From NCBI RefSeq assembly GCF_002927635.1, contig NZ_PRDS01000006.1, positions 62,001 through 126,000 of the forward strand: a stretch of DNA of 64,000 nt. The letters are read 5' to 3'. The position numbers and the translations under genes are program-made. A model generated the notes under the pieces. It did not search any database, was not told the DNA's origin, and saw nothing but the letters and a program-made list of their open reading frames with translations. Origin of the DNA: Albidovulum inexpectatum. GTDB taxonomy: Bacteria > Pseudomonadota > Alphaproteobacteria > Rhodobacterales > Rhodobacteraceae. Shown piece after piece: positions 23,944-31,444 of this stretch (position 1 is the first letter of the stretch; each line of letters begins with the position of its first letter).

Positions 23944-25497
23944 ATGACAGCCACCTCCGCGCGGCGCCGTGCAGGCGGCCGCGCAGGACATGCCGAGAGG
24001 CTGGGAACGCAGAGTGTGCAGCAGATGGGCTGGCGCATTCCGTCGAACCCCGATCGCCCGACCGACCCCATGGACGAGGACGGCGTCCGGGCAATTCACG
24101 ACGCCGCGATGCGCATCCTGCGCGATATTGGCATTCGCTTTCTGAACGACGAGGCGTTGGAGATCCTGCGTCGTGCGGGTTGTCGGATCAGGGGCGACGT
24201 CGTGTGCATGGACGCGGATTTCGTGACCGAAATGGTCGCTCGTGCCCCGTCCGGTTTCACGATCACCCCGCGCAATCCGGAACGCGCGATCCCCATCGGC
24301 GGCCGTCACATCCTGTTTGGAAATGTTGCCTCGCCGCCAAACACGTGGGATATCGAGCGCGGCAAGCTTCCCGGCGCGATGGAGGCCTATCGCGACCTGG
24401 TCAAGCTGACCCAATACTTCAACTGCATTCATTTCTGCGGTGGCTACCCGGTCGAGCCGCTGGACGTCCACCCTTCGGTTCGTCATCTCGAATGCCTGTT
24501 GGAGATGCTGACCCTGACCGACAAGGCATGCCACGCCTATGCCCTTGGCCCCGAAAGGATCGAGGACGCGATGCAGATGGTTCGGATCGCGGCGGGGCTG
24601 GACGAAGACGACTTCCGGCGTCAGCCGCGCATGTTCACCAACATCAACTCGGTTTCGCCCTTGAAGCATGACCAGCCGATGATCGATGGCGCCCTGCGGA
24701 TGGCGCGCAATGGACAGGCGGTGATCGTCACGCCCTTTACATTGGCCGGGGCGATGGCGCCGGTCACCCTGGCCGGGGCGGTGGCATTGTCGATCGCCGA
24801 GGCACTTTCCGCGATCGCGCTGCTGCAATATGCGGCGCCCGGAGCGCCTGTCGTGATCGGGACCTTCACCTCGAATGTCGACATGAGGTCGGGCGCACCG
24901 GCCTTCGGCACGCCGGAATATGTTCGTGCGACGCAGATGACGGGCCAGATGGCCCGGTTCTATGGCCTGCCATTGCGCTCGTCGGGCGTCTGCGCCGCCA
25001 ATGTGCCTGACGGCCAAGCCATGTGGGAAACCTGCAATTCGCTGTGGGCCGCGATGCAATCGGGAACGAACATGGTCTATCACGCTGCCGGCTGGCTGGA
25101 AGGCGGCCTGATCGCCAGCCCGGCCAAGTTCGTCATGGACTGCGAAGTGCTGCAGATGCTGCAACGCTACATGGAGCCGGAGCTGTGGGCCACCGATGAG
25201 AACGCCCTGGCCCTGTCGGCGATCGCCGAGATTGGACATGAGGGCCATTATTTCGGCTGCGCCCATACGCAGCAGCGCTACTCCACCGCCTTCCATCAGC
25301 CCTTCGCCTCGGACTGGCGCAATTTCGAAGCCTGGACCGCCGATGGGGCGGTCTGGACCTCGGAGCGTGCCCATCGCATTGCCCGGTCGATCCTGGCCGA
25401 ATTCGTCCCGCCACCAATGGATGACGCCATACGCGAGGAACTGTCCGACTTCGTTGCCCGCCGCAAAAGAGAGGGCGGCGCGCCAACCGATTACTGA
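23944..25497 (+). CDS. Trimethylamine methyltransferase (MttB) family protein, non-pyrrolysine
   Basis: A 517-residue MttB-superfamily methyltransferase with no in-frame amber codon, so it is the non-pyrrolysine type whose members demethylate quaternary amines such as glycine betaine, proline betaine or carnitine-like substrates and pass the methyl to a corrinoid protein. Features: DEDGVRAIHDAAMRILRDIG at the N terminus, the TIM-barrel core with TPFTLAGAMAPVTLAGAV, and the C-terminal HYFGCAHTQQRYSTAF. No corrinoid protein or methyltetrahydrofolate methyltransferase gene is adjacent, so the partner is elsewhere or the gene has another role. ATG 23944 follows GGGGAGAAGG. Confidence 0.88.
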   Translation: MTATSARRRAGGRAGHAERLGTQSVQQMGWRIPSNPDRPTDPMDEDGVRAIHDAAMRILRDIGIRFLNDEALEILRRAGCRIRGDVVCMDADFVTEMVARAPSGFTITPRNPERAIPIGGRHILFGNVASPPNTWDIERGKLPGAMEAYRDLVKLTQYFNCIHFCGGYPVEPLDVHPSVRHLECLLEMLTLTDKACHAYALGPERIEDAMQMVRIAAGLDEDDFRRQPRMFTNINSVSPLKHDQPMIDGALRMARNGQAVIVTPFTLAGAMAPVTLAGAVALSIAEALSAIALLQYAAPGAPVVIGTFTSNVDMRSGAPAFGTPEYVRATQMTGQMARFYGLPLRSSGVCAANVPDGQAMWETCNSLWAAMQSGTNMVYHAAGWLEGGLIASPAKFVMDCEVLQMLQRYMEPELWATDENALALSAIAEIGHEGHYFGCAHTQQRYSTAFHQPFASDWRNFEAWTADGAVWTSERAHRIARSILAEFVPPPMDDAIREELSDFVARRKREGGAPTDY

Positions 25498-25565
25498 ACC
25501 GGCCCGGATTCGCGGATTGTTAACGTGCATCTTCCTAGCATGGCGTCGGGAAAAGGGGGTGCACG

Positions 25566-26135
25566 ATGCATGGACTGGTCAATCGATCCATTGAATCGTT
25601 TCTTCGCCACACCTATGGCAACGAAACCTGGGGCGAAATCGCCGATCAGGCCGGCATCGACCGGGCGGGCTTCGAGGCCATGATGGTCTATGACGATGCC
25701 GTGACCAATGATTTGCTGCGGGCCGCCGCGATCCGGCTGGACCGGCCCGTCGAGGCGATTGCCGAAGACGTCGGCGCCTATCTTGTGGGGTATGAGCCCT
25801 TGCGCCGGTTGTTGCGTTTCGGCGGAGTCGAATACATCGACTTTCTTCTGTCCCTTGATGAGTTGCCTGATCGCGCCCATCTGGCGGTGCCGGATCTGGA
25901 TATGCCCGATCTGGAAATATCGGGCGGAGAAAACGGACATTTCGAGCTTTGCTGCAAGCCTGACCGGTTCGGATTTTCGTCCATGCTTGCCGGTCTGGTC
26001 CGGGCCATGGCCGACGATTACGGCGCACTTGCCCTGATCGAATGCGCCGGCGGGGGACGCGTGACGATCGATCTTCTGGACGAACGCCACGCGCGAGGGC
26101 GCGCGTTCGATCTGACAAAAGGGGGGGCGGTTTGA
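25566..26135 (+). CDS. H-NOX (HNOB) domain protein lacking the haem-ligand histidine
   Basis: A 189-residue stand-alone H-NOX domain, recognisable from MHGLVNRSIESFLRHTYG, VYDDAVTNDLLRAA and GAYLVGYEPLRRLLRFGG. In gas-sensing H-NOX proteins a His (102 in Thermoanaerobacter, 105 in guanylate cyclase) ligates haem iron, and Tyr-x-Ser-x-Arg holds the haem propionates. Aligned here, the His position is Pro101 (LDELPDRAHL) and YxSxR reads C130-K-P-D-R134, so only the Arg survives; the offset is the same for both motifs. His105, one turn later, might compensate. Haem binding is therefore doubtful. Its TGA overlaps the ATG of the HNOBA-GGDEF gene (TGATG), implying a sensor/output pair. Confidence 0.85.
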   Translation: MHGLVNRSIESFLRHTYGNETWGEIADQAGIDRAGFEAMMVYDDAVTNDLLRAAAIRLDRPVEAIAEDVGAYLVGYEPLRRLLRFGGVEYIDFLLSLDELPDRAHLAVPDLDMPDLEISGGENGHFELCCKPDRFGFSSMLAGLVRAMADDYGALALIECAGGGRVTIDLLDERHARGRAFDLTKGGAV

Positions 26136-27160
26136 TGGATACGATGGTCGGCGGGACCATAGGCATCGACCCGACGGCGCTGGGCGTCCTGATGCCGATG
26201 CACATCGTGATTTCGGCGGAAGGCGAGATTGCCTCGGTGGGGACGACCATTGCGCGCCTGCGGCTTGGGCGGCCGCTTCTGCATTCGCAATTTCGTGAAC
26301 GGTTCGAATTGCGCAAGCCGCACACTTCGATCAGCCTGGGCGATCTTCGCAGGTTGACGGGACAAAGGCTGCATTTGCGCCTGCGCGAGTCGCCCTTCAC
26401 CGCCTTTCGCGGAACCTGTGTCGAACTGGCGACAGGCCAGGGATTGCTGTTCAACCTGTCTTTCGGCATCGGCCTGGCCGAGGCGGTTCGGAGTCACGGA
26501 CTGACGGCGGCCGATTTCGCGCCGACGGATCTTGCGATCGAATTCCTTTACCTCAAGGAAGCCAAGGCGGCCGTCATGTCCGAGATTGTCGCGCTGAATG
26601 GTCGGTTGCGAGTCGCGCGTCAGCGGGCCGAGGCTCAGGCCCTTACAGATCCCCTGACCGGCCTGCACAATCGCCGCGCTCTGGACATGGAACTGCAACG
26701 CTCGGTGGCTGGGGTGTTGCGCGGCGGGCCTGGATTCGCGCTGATGCAGATCGATCTGGACTTCTTCAAGGTCGTGAACGACACCAAGGGACACGCCGCC
26801 GGCGACCATGTCCTGACCGTGGCGGCCGAGCGCCTGCGCAAGGTCTTTCGCAGTCAGGACTTCATTGCGCGTGTGGGCGGCGATGAATTCGTCATCCTGC
26901 TTCCCGGGCTGACGGAACCGGCAGATCTGCGCCGCGTGGCCCGAAGGCTTATCCGCAACATCGAACAACCGATCGAGTGGCAGGGAGAGGCTTGCCGCAT
27001 CTCGGGCAGTATCGGCATCACCATGTCGTCTCTTTACGCCAGCCCAGATCCGGACCGGATGCTGAGCGATGCGGATGCCGCATTGTACGAGGCCAAGCGA
27101 AGCGGCCGCGGCTGTTATCGCGTCCATTCCGAGAAAACCGCCGCGTCAGCGCGAACGTGA
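26135..27160 (+). CDS. HNOBA-GGDEF diguanylate cyclase
   Basis: A 341-residue cytosolic protein. Residues about 14-160 match the HNOBA (haem-NO-binding-associated, PAS-like) domain that follows H-NOX in soluble guanylate cyclase: MHIVISAEGEIASVGTTIAR, FRERFELRKPHTSI and TDLAIEFLYLKEAKAA. A helical linker (about 160-185) leads to a GGDEF domain with LTDPLTGLHNRRAL, the catalytic GGDEF at 248-252, and an intact inhibitory I-site RSQD at 239-242. It should synthesise c-di-GMP. The gene starts in the stop of the HNOB gene, so the two probably assemble as a split sensor cyclase. Convergent with pqiC. Confidence 0.9.
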   Translation: MDTMVGGTIGIDPTALGVLMPMHIVISAEGEIASVGTTIARLRLGRPLLHSQFRERFELRKPHTSISLGDLRRLTGQRLHLRLRESPFTAFRGTCVELATGQGLLFNLSFGIGLAEAVRSHGLTAADFAPTDLAIEFLYLKEAKAAVMSEIVALNGRLRVARQRAEAQALTDPLTGLHNRRALDMELQRSVAGVLRGGPGFALMQIDLDFFKVVNDTKGHAAGDHVLTVAAERLRKVFRSQDFIARVGGDEFVILLPGLTEPADLRRVARRLIRNIEQPIEWQGEACRISGSIGITMSSLYASPDPDRMLSDADAALYEAKRSGRGCYRVHSEKTAASART

Positions 27161-27197
27161 TCCTGGTTCGGCTGCGTTCCCGGGGCAGGTCGCTGAA

Positions 27198-27758
27198 CTA
27201 GCGCGACAATTCCTCGGCCAGCCGATCGGCGAGCTCTGCGATTGCCTGACCAGCCGCCGCAGCGATCGCGTCCGGCCCTTCGCCACCCATCTCGACCGTC
27301 GTCTGGAAACGACCGATGCGCTCGCGGATCAGACCATCGGGCGAGGCGATGGCATACTGGGCTGCCAGCTCCAGCTTGCCGTCGGCGCGCGCGACCAAGC
27401 GTTCGATGCGCACATCCACGACGGCCTGCGCCGGATCGGACAGGGGCCATGGCTCGGCCGCGACGGTGGCCCGCGATGCGGCATCCAGACTTCTGGCCAA
27501 TGCATGCGTCACACCGCGCACGGGGTCGTCGGCCCACAGGGAATCGGGCAGATTGCGCAAGGCCCCGTCGGCTTCCAGCCGCGAGATCTCGACGGCCGAG
27601 GCATAGGCCGGCAGGCTGACATCGCGCATCTCGACCGTGGCGACCCGCGCCGGACGTTCGGCCGAAACGGCGGGCGGATCAATCAGGTAGCGCGCCTCAT
27701 TGCCCGAACCGCAGGCTGCAAGTATCGCAGCACTCATCAGGATTGGTGTCAGTCGCAT
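27198..27758 (-). CDS. pqiC: PqiC-type outer-membrane lipoprotein of the MCE transport system
   Basis: A 186-residue lipoprotein with lipobox LAAC (lipidated Cys16) and the ABC-transport auxiliary/PqiC fold (residues 35-180, for example SLPAYASAVEISRLEADGAL and QAVVDVRIERLVAR). In E. coli PqiC sits in the outer membrane and docks the PqiB needle there. It starts 1 bp after the pqiB stop codon and is the last gene of pqiA-pqiA-pqiB-pqiC. Position and fold make the assignment firm; cargo is unknown. Confidence 0.9.
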   Translation of the reverse strand: MRLTPILMSAAILAACGSGNEARYLIDPPAVSAERPARVATVEMRDVSLPAYASAVEISRLEADGALRNLPDSLWADDPVRGVTHALARSLDAASRATVAAEPWPLSDPAQAVVDVRIERLVARADGKLELAAQYAIASPDGLIRERIGRFQTTVEMGGEGPDAIAAAAGQAIAELADRLAEELSR

Positions 27759-27759
27759 C

Positions 27760-29847
27760 TTACCGCCCCATCAACAATGAATTGGGATTGCGCTCGATCG
27801 CCCGGGCCAGCTGGCTGACCGAGCGAGCAGCATTGCGAACTTCGCGCAGCGTCGCAAGCGTTTCGTCGTTGAACTCCGACCGGTCACCATAGGCGGCAAT
27901 CAGTGCCTCGGACTGCGCAACCAGACGCTCGAGCCGCGCCGAAAGTTCGGGCAGCCGCTCGACCGCAGCGGCGACCGATTCGGCCGCATCGCGCGTGGAC
28001 GCCATCGTCGCGTTGAGGTTTTCGACGGCACCACCCTTGCGCAGTTCGGCAACGGCCGCGCGGATCTCTTCCAGTGCTCCGGTCAGGGCAGGGGGCAGCT
28101 CGCGTGCGGCATCGGTTCCGATCAACTTGTCGGCGCTGTCCAGAACGCGCGTGGCCGACGCGATCAGCTCTTCGGCCTGCAATGAATTCGCCTTGGCCGC
28201 CAATGCCCGCAAATCCTCGACCAATGCCGGGATCTGTTCCGAGGCCGTTTCGATATTTGCCACCGCTGCATCCGCGCGCTGGATCGCCTGGGTCAATGTT
28301 TCGAAAGTCCCGGCCTCCTTCATCTCGGCCACGATCTGGCGCAGATCCGTGACCGCGGCGCGCAGGTCCGACGGCAAGGCGCGTGTCGCCTCGTCGTTCA
28401 CCAGGCTGCGCGTGTCCTCGATCAGGGCCAGCACCGCGTCCGGGGTCTTCTGCGTGCCTTCTGCGCGCACGACCTGCTCGATCGAGGCCATCAGGCTGAT
28501 TGCCTGGTTCAGCACATCCTCGATCGGCAGCTTGTTGATCCGCTCCAGCACACCTTCGGCCGTTGCGGTGAAATCGGGCAGATCCGACGGCACGGTGGGA
28601 AGAATGGGCAAGGGCTCGGCCGTGCGGTCCAGTTTCGCGGGCGGGGCGTCGGGCAGTTCGACCAGTTCGACGATGAGGGCGGAACTGAAAATCGATGCCG
28701 TCGCAAGCCGCGCGCGCAGCCCACGCTCCACGGCCTCTTCCAGGAATTGCAGCACCTCGTCCTCGGTCGCGCCCGCTTTCAGGCCCAGCCGGTCGGGTTC
28801 GATGGTCAGGTTGGCGAACAGGCGGACCTGTGGGCCTTCCGCCGTATCCTCGGCCTTGGCAGAGAGCGCCTTGACCTCACCGACCTTCAGGCCGTTATAC
28901 GTGACATCGGCGCCGGGTTCGAGCCCGCTGATGGATTCGTCGAATTGGGCCGCGACCGTGACCGTCGCGCCGGGCGTGCGCGCGATCAGGCTGCGTCGTG
29001 CCTCGGATTCGTCGGGGTAGATATTGAAGACATGGCCTGGCCCGACAGGCTCGCCGCCCTCGAACAGGTTGTCGAATTCGATCCCGCCCGCAATGATCGA
29101 AGCCAGCGAGTCGAAGTCCAGCGAAACCCCGCCCGTGCCGATCTTGAAGGACACGCCCGACGTGTCCCAGAACCGCGTGGCCGTGGTCAGGCGCCGGTCA
29201 TGCGGAGCCTCGATAAAGGCATCGACGATGATCGTGTCCGAGGACAGGATCAGCCGCGGCTTTTCCAGGCGTCCGACCTCGATCCCGTGGAAATAGACGG
29301 GCGCGCCTTCCGAAACCAGTCGGCCGTCATTGGTGATCAGGCTGATCCGCTTGCCGGGCCTTCCCGGCTGGACCAGGGGCGGCCCGTCGGCGCCGACAAA
29401 GCTGTATTTCTGCTCGCCCGGCGTTTCATCCCATGCGCCCTCGATATAGACGCCTGACAGAACGGTCGACAGGCCGCTGACCCCCCGCGCCGTGACCTTG
29501 GGCGAGACGATCCAGAATTGCGCATCTTCGTCCAGGTAGGGGGCGATGTCCTTGTCGACACGGGCGTGCACGACCACCGCGGACAGGTCGCTGGTGAAGG
29601 TCAGTTTCTCGACCGTGCCAACCACGACATCGCGGTACTTGATGACCGTCTCGCCCGGCGTGACGCCTGTCGCATTGGGGAACGTGATGGTGATCGCGAC
29701 ACCACGCTGCGAGTAGCTTTGCCAGGCAAGCCCCAGTGAAACGATCAGTGCGGCAATCGGCACCAGCCAGACAAGCGACAGATTGCGGAAGAACCCTCGG
29801 CGCGCAGGTTCGATATCGGGTTCGGCGGGTTCGATCAGGTCATTCAT
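27760..29847 (-). CDS. pqiB: PqiB-type MCE-domain intermembrane transport protein
   Basis: A 695-residue protein anchored in the inner membrane by one helix (about residues 25-44) with three tandem MCE domains in the periplasm (about 48-130, 165-245, 295-370; each with a GxxVxYxGxxVG-like core, e.g. ADVTYNGLKVGEV). A long alanine/glutamate-rich coiled coil fills the C-terminal 250 residues. In E. coli PqiB forms a hexameric tube across the periplasm that carries lipids between membranes. The C-terminal coil here is long relative to E. coli PqiB (546 residues). It overlaps pqiA2 upstream by ATGA. Confidence 0.93.
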   Translation of the reverse strand: MNDLIEPAEPDIEPARRGFFRNLSLVWLVPIAALIVSLGLAWQSYSQRGVAITITFPNATGVTPGETVIKYRDVVVGTVEKLTFTSDLSAVVVHARVDKDIAPYLDEDAQFWIVSPKVTARGVSGLSTVLSGVYIEGAWDETPGEQKYSFVGADGPPLVQPGRPGKRISLITNDGRLVSEGAPVYFHGIEVGRLEKPRLILSSDTIIVDAFIEAPHDRRLTTATRFWDTSGVSFKIGTGGVSLDFDSLASIIAGGIEFDNLFEGGEPVGPGHVFNIYPDESEARRSLIARTPGATVTVAAQFDESISGLEPGADVTYNGLKVGEVKALSAKAEDTAEGPQVRLFANLTIEPDRLGLKAGATEDEVLQFLEEAVERGLRARLATASIFSSALIVELVELPDAPPAKLDRTAEPLPILPTVPSDLPDFTATAEGVLERINKLPIEDVLNQAISLMASIEQVVRAEGTQKTPDAVLALIEDTRSLVNDEATRALPSDLRAAVTDLRQIVAEMKEAGTFETLTQAIQRADAAVANIETASEQIPALVEDLRALAAKANSLQAEELIASATRVLDSADKLIGTDAARELPPALTGALEEIRAAVAELRKGGAVENLNATMASTRDAAESVAAAVERLPELSARLERLVAQSEALIAAYGDRSEFNDETLATLREVRNAARSVSQLARAIERNPNSLLMGR

Positions 29848-30479
29848 GTGTCATCTGCCTCATAGGCGTCCCAGATCAGCCTGGGATCGAAGTTCTGGGC
29901 TGAAAGCATCGTGAATGCAACGGAAAGCGCAAAGCTGACGGCGGCCGTGCCCGGGTTGACGCTGGCCACGAAGTCAAGCTGGACCAGCGCGGCAAGGATG
30001 GCCACCACGAAGACGTCGATCATGGACCAGCGGCCAATGAACTCGACGATCTCGTAGACATGTTGGCGGGTATGCCCATCGGCGGCAGATCGGCTGCGCA
30101 CCGAGATCGCAAGCCAGGCAATCGCGATGAACTTGCCGATCGGCACGACGACCGACGCCACGAAGACGATCAGGGCGACGCCCCAGCTGCCGTGATGGAC
30201 AAGCTCGATGACGCCCCCGACGATGGTGCTTTCCTGGCGCTTGCCAAAGGTCTGCGTGATCAGCATCGGATAGACATTGGCCGGGATATAGGCCACGAGG
30301 CCGGCGATCAGCCATGCCCAGACGCGCTGCAGGCTGGTTTCGTCACGGCTTTGCAGCGCCGCGCCGCATCGGCGGCAGACACGGGTATCCAGCGGGTGCA
30401 CCTTGCCGCAGGTCGTGCAACCCACCAGCCCTGCGCGCCGCGCGGTCAGGATTTCGTGCGTTCGTCCAGCGTTCGCCAT
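29844..30479 (-). CDS. pqiA: Paraquat-inducible protein A, second half-size copy
   Basis: A 211-residue inner-membrane protein equal to one half of E. coli PqiA. It has a rubredoxin-like zinc site (Cys21, Cys24, Cys35, Cys38) and four membrane helices with the family motif YIPANVYPMLI and later a WSMIDVFVVAILAALV helix. PqiA is the membrane partner of PqiB. The start at 30479 lies within the end of the first pqiA gene (34-bp overlap, different frame), and its stop overlaps pqiB by ATGA. The longer frame running upstream to 31040 is the shadow of the first copy. Confidence 0.92.
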   Translation of the reverse strand: MANAGRTHEILTARRAGLVGCTTCGKVHPLDTRVCRRCGAALQSRDETSLQRVWAWLIAGLVAYIPANVYPMLITQTFGKRQESTIVGGVIELVHHGSWGVALIVFVASVVVPIGKFIAIAWLAISVRSRSAADGHTRQHVYEIVEFIGRWSMIDVFVVAILAALVQLDFVASVNPGTAAVSFALSVAFTMLSAQNFDPRLIWDAYEADDT

Positions 30480-31105
30480 ATCGTGAACCGACACATGAAG
30501 TTGTCCTTGAGTACCGTTACCAGAACCAGCGCGGCAAACGCCCAGAAGGCCGGCCCCGGGGTGACCTTGGCCAGACCCGCGACCTTGACCAGCGCTACGG
30601 CCACGCCGATGATGAAGATCTCGGCCATGGCCCAGGGACGGACCCATTCCGACCAGCGAAAGACGCGTGCCGCATGGCGTGCGGGCCGCCAGCCCAGAGC
30701 CATGGGCGCCAGCACATAGATCAGGGCCACGAACCGCGCCAGTGGCAGGCCAACGACGAAAGCAGCCACCGCAAGCGACAGGGGCAGCATCCCGGCATGA
30801 GAGAATGCAAGAACCGCGCCCATGATCGAGGTCCGCTGGTTCAGGCCCCCGGCCTGAAGCTCCAGAAAGGGAAAGAAGATTGCAGCGATCATCAGGATCG
30901 CAGCCGTTGCCGCCAGCATGACGATCTGGGTCATTGCGCCTCGGCGCGGGGCCAGAAGGACCGTGTGGCACCGCCGGCACCGGGCCGTCATGTCCGGCGC
31001 CACATGCACCAGGCGATGCAGGCCGTCGCATGTCGGGCACGCGATCAGCTCGTCCAGCGGTCCCAGCGCCGGATGTCCTGTTGTGTGGGGGACATGGATT
31101 GTCAT
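30446..31105 (-). CDS. pqiA: Paraquat-inducible protein A, first half-size copy
   Basis: A 219-residue inner-membrane protein with an N-terminal zinc ribbon (Cys23, Cys26, Cys43, Cys46) and four membrane helices, including AAIFFPFLELQAGGL and SEWVRPWAMAEIFIIGVAVA. It is homologous to its downstream neighbour. In E. coli these two modules are fused in one 417-residue PqiA; here they are separate overlapping genes. It heads the pqi operon; the ATG at 31105 follows GAGAGGACC. The tRNA-Glu pair lies 84 bp upstream on the same strand. Confidence 0.92.
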   Translation of the reverse strand: MTIHVPHTTGHPALGPLDELIACPTCDGLHRLVHVAPDMTARCRRCHTVLLAPRRGAMTQIVMLAATAAILMIAAIFFPFLELQAGGLNQRTSIMGAVLAFSHAGMLPLSLAVAAFVVGLPLARFVALIYVLAPMALGWRPARHAARVFRWSEWVRPWAMAEIFIIGVAVALVKVAGLAKVTPGPAFWAFAALVLVTVLKDNFMCRFTIWRTLDERTKS

Positions 31106-31188
31106 GCGTCGGGTCCTCTCTGGCGCGATGTTAGAGACTGACGCAGCCATGCGCCACAAGTGTTGATGCGACATGTCGAGGAAAGAAG

Positions 31189-31263
31189 TGGCAGCCCGTA
31201 GGGGAATCGAACCCCTCTTTCCAGGTTGAAAACCTGGCGTCCTAACCGATAGACGAACGGGCC
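31189..31263 (-). tRNA. tRNA-Glu (anticodon TTC), copy 2
   Basis: A 75-nt tRNA with encoded CCA. Read on the minus strand the acceptor GGCCCGT pairs with ACGGGCT (G1-U72 wobble), the anticodon stem CCAGG/CCTGG encloses TTTTCAA with anticodon TTC, and the T arm is GAGGGGTTCGATTCCCCTA-like. Identical in sequence to the copy at 31297-31371, which is upstream in transcription. Confidence 0.96.
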
Positions 31264-31296
31264 GCGCTGGCGCGCCATCCGACGCAGCGACCGAAG

Positions 31297-31371
31297 TGGC
31301 AGCCCGTAGGGGAATCGAACCCCTCTTTCCAGGTTGAAAACCTGGCGTCCTAACCGATAGACGAACGGGCC
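31297..31371 (-). tRNA. tRNA-Glu (anticodon TTC), copy 1
   Basis: Identical 75-nt tRNA-Glu with encoded CCA, 33 bp upstream of the second copy in the direction of transcription. The pair is probably transcribed together from the promoter at 31392-31420. Confidence 0.96.
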
Positions 31372-31391
31372 GCGGTTCCGGCGTGGGGCGG

Positions 31392-31420
31392 TGTCTACTA
31401 AAGCCGCGAGAACCGCGCAA
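31392..31420 (-). promoter_or_regulatory. Predicted promoter of the tRNA-Glu pair
   Basis: On the minus strand TTGCGC (31420-31415), a 17-bp spacer and TAGACA (31397-31392). Transcription would start near 31385, 14 nt before the first tRNA. It lies in the short gap after the recJ stop codon. Confidence 0.45.
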
Positions 31421-31444
31421 GAGGTTTTTCGCGACTTTTTCGCA

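Noticed and set aside
23008-25530. An 840-codon open frame antisense to the HAD and MttB genes
   Set aside because: Shadow frame of two well-supported plus-strand genes, with no recognisable domain.
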